Under the pieces are notes generated by a model, which saw nothing but the letters and a program-made list of their open reading frames with translations, was not told where the DNA came from and did no database searches. Both the position numbers and the translations under genes were made by a program. From contig DIVI01000182.1 of NCBI GenBank assembly GCA_002423305.1, forward strand, positions 1 through 7,601: DNA of 7,601 nt, given 5' to 3'. This DNA comes from Methylococcus sp. UBA6136 (GTDB lineage: Bacteria; Pseudomonadota; Gammaproteobacteria; Methylococcales; Methylococcaceae). Positions within the stretch are counted from its first letter, which is position 1. The number at the start of each line of letters is the position of its first letter. Below are positions 6,134-7,601 of the stretch, one piece after another.

Positions 6134-6718
6134 ATGCATGCACGAACTGTCTTGACTGTAGTGATATCGGCCCTCGCTGGACACGCTCTGGCCGATACGG
6201 AAATTTATCCCACTTATCCCGGCACGAGCATGCGGGATTACTCCAAGCCCGGGTACACCGTCGATGAGGACCCCTATGGGGCGGGGCGCACGGCCTATCG
6301 CACCTATCCGGGGACCTCTATGAGGGATTATTCGAAACCTGGTTATCGTGTGGAACCAGGATCGGGTGGTCATACGCAGGTGTATCCGACATATCCGGGG
6401 ACCAGCATGCGAAATTATTCGGAGCCCGGTTTGACGGTGGAGGGTGACCATCAAGGAGACAGCGATATTTATCCCACTTACCCGGGCACCAGCATGCGAG
6501 ACTACTCCAAACCGGGACTCGCCACGCGCAGGGATTTTCAGGGTGATACAGAGGTTTATCCAACGTATCCTGGGACCTCAATGCGGGATTACTCCAAGCC
6601 AGGGCTGACCATGGACAGGGAAGGGGATGGAGACACCGCCGTGTATCCGACCTATCCGGGAACCGATATGCGTGACTACAGTGAGCCCGGGTATGTCATT
6701 GAGGATGATGCTTGGTGA
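6134..6718 (+). CDS. Exported protein built of six Tyr/Pro-rich 29-30 residue repeats
   Basis: The product is 194 residues. Residues 1-20 are a Sec signal peptide (MHARTVLTVVISALAGHALA) with an ALA cleavage site. The rest, from Tyr25 to the end, is six tandem units of 30, 29, 29, 29, 29 and 24 residues. Each opens with the 16-residue core YPTYPGTSMRDYSKPG or a close variant, followed by 8-14 variable residues rich in Asp, Glu and Gly. The mature protein has no cysteine and no membrane anchor, so it should be free in the periplasm or outside the cell. Regular Tyr, Pro and Gly with balanced charges suggests an extended or turn-rich binding or structural protein. I do not recognise a characterised family, and no function can be assigned. 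GGGGAAAGG ends five bases before the ATG. It follows rtcB by 51 bases in the same direction but has no obvious functional tie to it. Confidence 0.85.
   Translation: MHARTVLTVVISALAGHALADTEIYPTYPGTSMRDYSKPGYTVDEDPYGAGRTAYRTYPGTSMRDYSKPGYRVEPGSGGHTQVYPTYPGTSMRNYSEPGLTVEGDHQGDSDIYPTYPGTSMRDYSKPGLATRRDFQGDTEVYPTYPGTSMRDYSKPGLTMDREGDGDTAVYPTYPGTDMRDYSEPGYVIEDDAW
6206..6715 (+). repeat. Six tandem coding repeats (87-90 bp units)
   Basis: Units begin at 6206, 6296, 6383, 6470, 6557 and 6644. The first is 90 bp, the next four 87 bp, and the last 72 bp, ending at the stop codon. The encoded core is nearly invariant, but the codons differ widely: the core Arg is cgg, agg, cga, cga, cgg and cgt, and the core Ser is agc, tct, agc, agc and tca before becoming Asp in the last unit. 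This shows old duplications held together by selection on the protein. Confidence 0.9.
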
Positions 6719-6799
6719 CAGAACTAATGTAGGCGAGGGGAGGGGATTGTATGATGGTTCCTATGGTGCTTCACGGAAGCTGATCATCGGAGGGCCGCA

Positions 6800-7601
6800 A
6801 TGTTAACCGCCTCAGGGATTTATCTACCCGACCTTATATATGGCACGGCCTGGAAGAAAGAACGGACCGTCGCGCTCGTTGAGCAAGCGCTCACTCTTGG
6901 CTTTCGTGGGATAGACACGGCTGGGCAACCTAAGCATTACGATGAAGCGGGTGTCGGACTCGGTTTAGCCCAGGCCATGAAGTCTGGTCTTCTTCGGAAG
7001 GACATCTATCTCCAGACCAAATTCACCCCCCTTGATGGTCAGGATCCCCAGAGGATCCCTTACGATCCCAAAGCAAGCCTGTCCTGTCAGGTCGAACAAT
7101 CCTTCGCTCAGTCATTACAGAACCTTCGAACCGATTACCTGGATGGTCTGATACTGCACTCCCCGCTGCCGAAGCGTGAAGATCTTCTTGAGGTCTGGAG
7201 CGCGATGGAGGCCATCGTGGATGCCGGTGGCGCCAAGCTGCTGGGTATCAGCAACTGTTACGAGCCTGAGCGTCTGGAAGATTTGTACCACTCGGCCCGC
7301 ATCAAACCGGCGGTATTACAAAATCGCTTTTATGCCCAGACGGGGTATGACCGTGAACTCCGCCACTTCTGTGGACGTAACGGGATTATTTATCAGTCCT
7401 TCTGGACCCTGACGGCTAATCCCGACATCCTTGCCCACCAAACGGTCAAGGAATTATCCAAAAAGTACCAACGCACCCCGGCGCAAATCTTCTACCGATA
7501 TCTGACACAGGTTGGAATCCTGCCTCTCATCGGGACGACCTCATCCACGCATATGCGTGAAGATCACGAAATCTTCGCTTTCGAACTGTTGGAAGAAGAA
7601 T
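6800..7601 (+). CDS. Aldo/keto reductase, 3' end beyond the window
   Basis: The frame from ATG 6800 stays open to the right edge, giving 267 codons of an NAD(P)H-dependent aldo/keto reductase that would reduce carbonyl substrates in the cytoplasm. The catalytic tetrad is visible: Asp39 in RGIDTAG, Tyr47 in PKHYDE, Lys74 in LQTKFTP and His120 in LILHSPLP. Further family marks are the TDYLDGLILHSP strand, LLGISNCYEPERLEDL, the QNRFY strand, and LPLIGTT near the end, which corresponds to the cofactor-binding loop. The Asp-to-Tyr spacing is eight residues instead of the usual five, which may mark a distinct subfamily. A good Shine-Dalgarno site, GGAGGG (6789-6794), precedes the ATG by five bases. 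The last few dozen residues of a typical protein of about 280-300 residues are missing only because the window stops. The substrate cannot be told. Confidence 0.88.
   Translation, partial: MLTASGIYLPDLIYGTAWKKERTVALVEQALTLGFRGIDTAGQPKHYDEAGVGLGLAQAMKSGLLRKDIYLQTKFTPLDGQDPQRIPYDPKASLSCQVEQSFAQSLQNLRTDYLDGLILHSPLPKREDLLEVWSAMEAIVDAGGAKLLGISNCYEPERLEDLYHSARIKPAVLQNRFYAQTGYDRELRHFCGRNGIIYQSFWTLTANPDILAHQTVKELSKKYQRTPAQIFYRYLTQVGILPLIGTTSSTHMREDHEIFAFELLEEE

Noticed and set aside
6719..6799. Terminator after the repeat protein
   Set aside because: The gap is G-rich (GAGGGGAGGGG), but no inverted repeat with a T-run is visible.

Overview
The window reads as bacterial chromosome of moderate GC content, most likely from a proteobacterium. 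The RtcB-like protein follows the E. coli RtcB pattern closely from the N-terminal MPDVHLG block to the C-terminal VVCVKG, and most genes have Shine-Dalgarno sites. The taxonomic guess is weak. No tRNA, rRNA, CRISPR array, insertion sequence or convincing hairpin terminator was seen. Every gene supported here is on the + strand.

Layout: (1) Positions 1-82 may hold the last codons of a gene entering from the left. (2) 114-587 encodes a small secreted four-cysteine protein. (3) 719-1246 encodes a circularly permuted YpsA/SLOG protein ('putative molybdenum carrier'). (4) 1276-4208 is a regulator-target pair. A MerR-family regulator appears to be transcribed from a MerR-type promoter (19-bp spacer with a dyad inside) whose predicted start lies on its ATG. 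Eleven bases later comes an 808-residue cytoplasmic VIT+VWA protein. (5) 4274-6082 is a tight cluster: a 128-aa uncharacterised soluble protein, an overlapping 73-aa membrane protein, and the RNA ligase RtcB. The rtcB frame carries an in-frame TAG at codon 28, where a glutamine is expected. (6) 6134-6718 encodes an exported protein made almost wholly of six copies of a 29-30 residue unit with the core YPTYPGTSMRDYSKPG. (7) 6800 to the right edge is an aldo/keto reductase cut by the window end.

How the genes may work together is partly inference. The MerR regulator and VIT/VWA protein very probably form one autoregulated transcription unit. The 4274-6082 cluster follows in the same direction after 65 bases and may be co-expressed, which would join a VWA scaffold protein to RNA repair. 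The flanking genes look like independent cargo. The points most worth checking are the rtcB amber codon, the MerR promoter with its apparently leaderless start, and the six-repeat exported protein.
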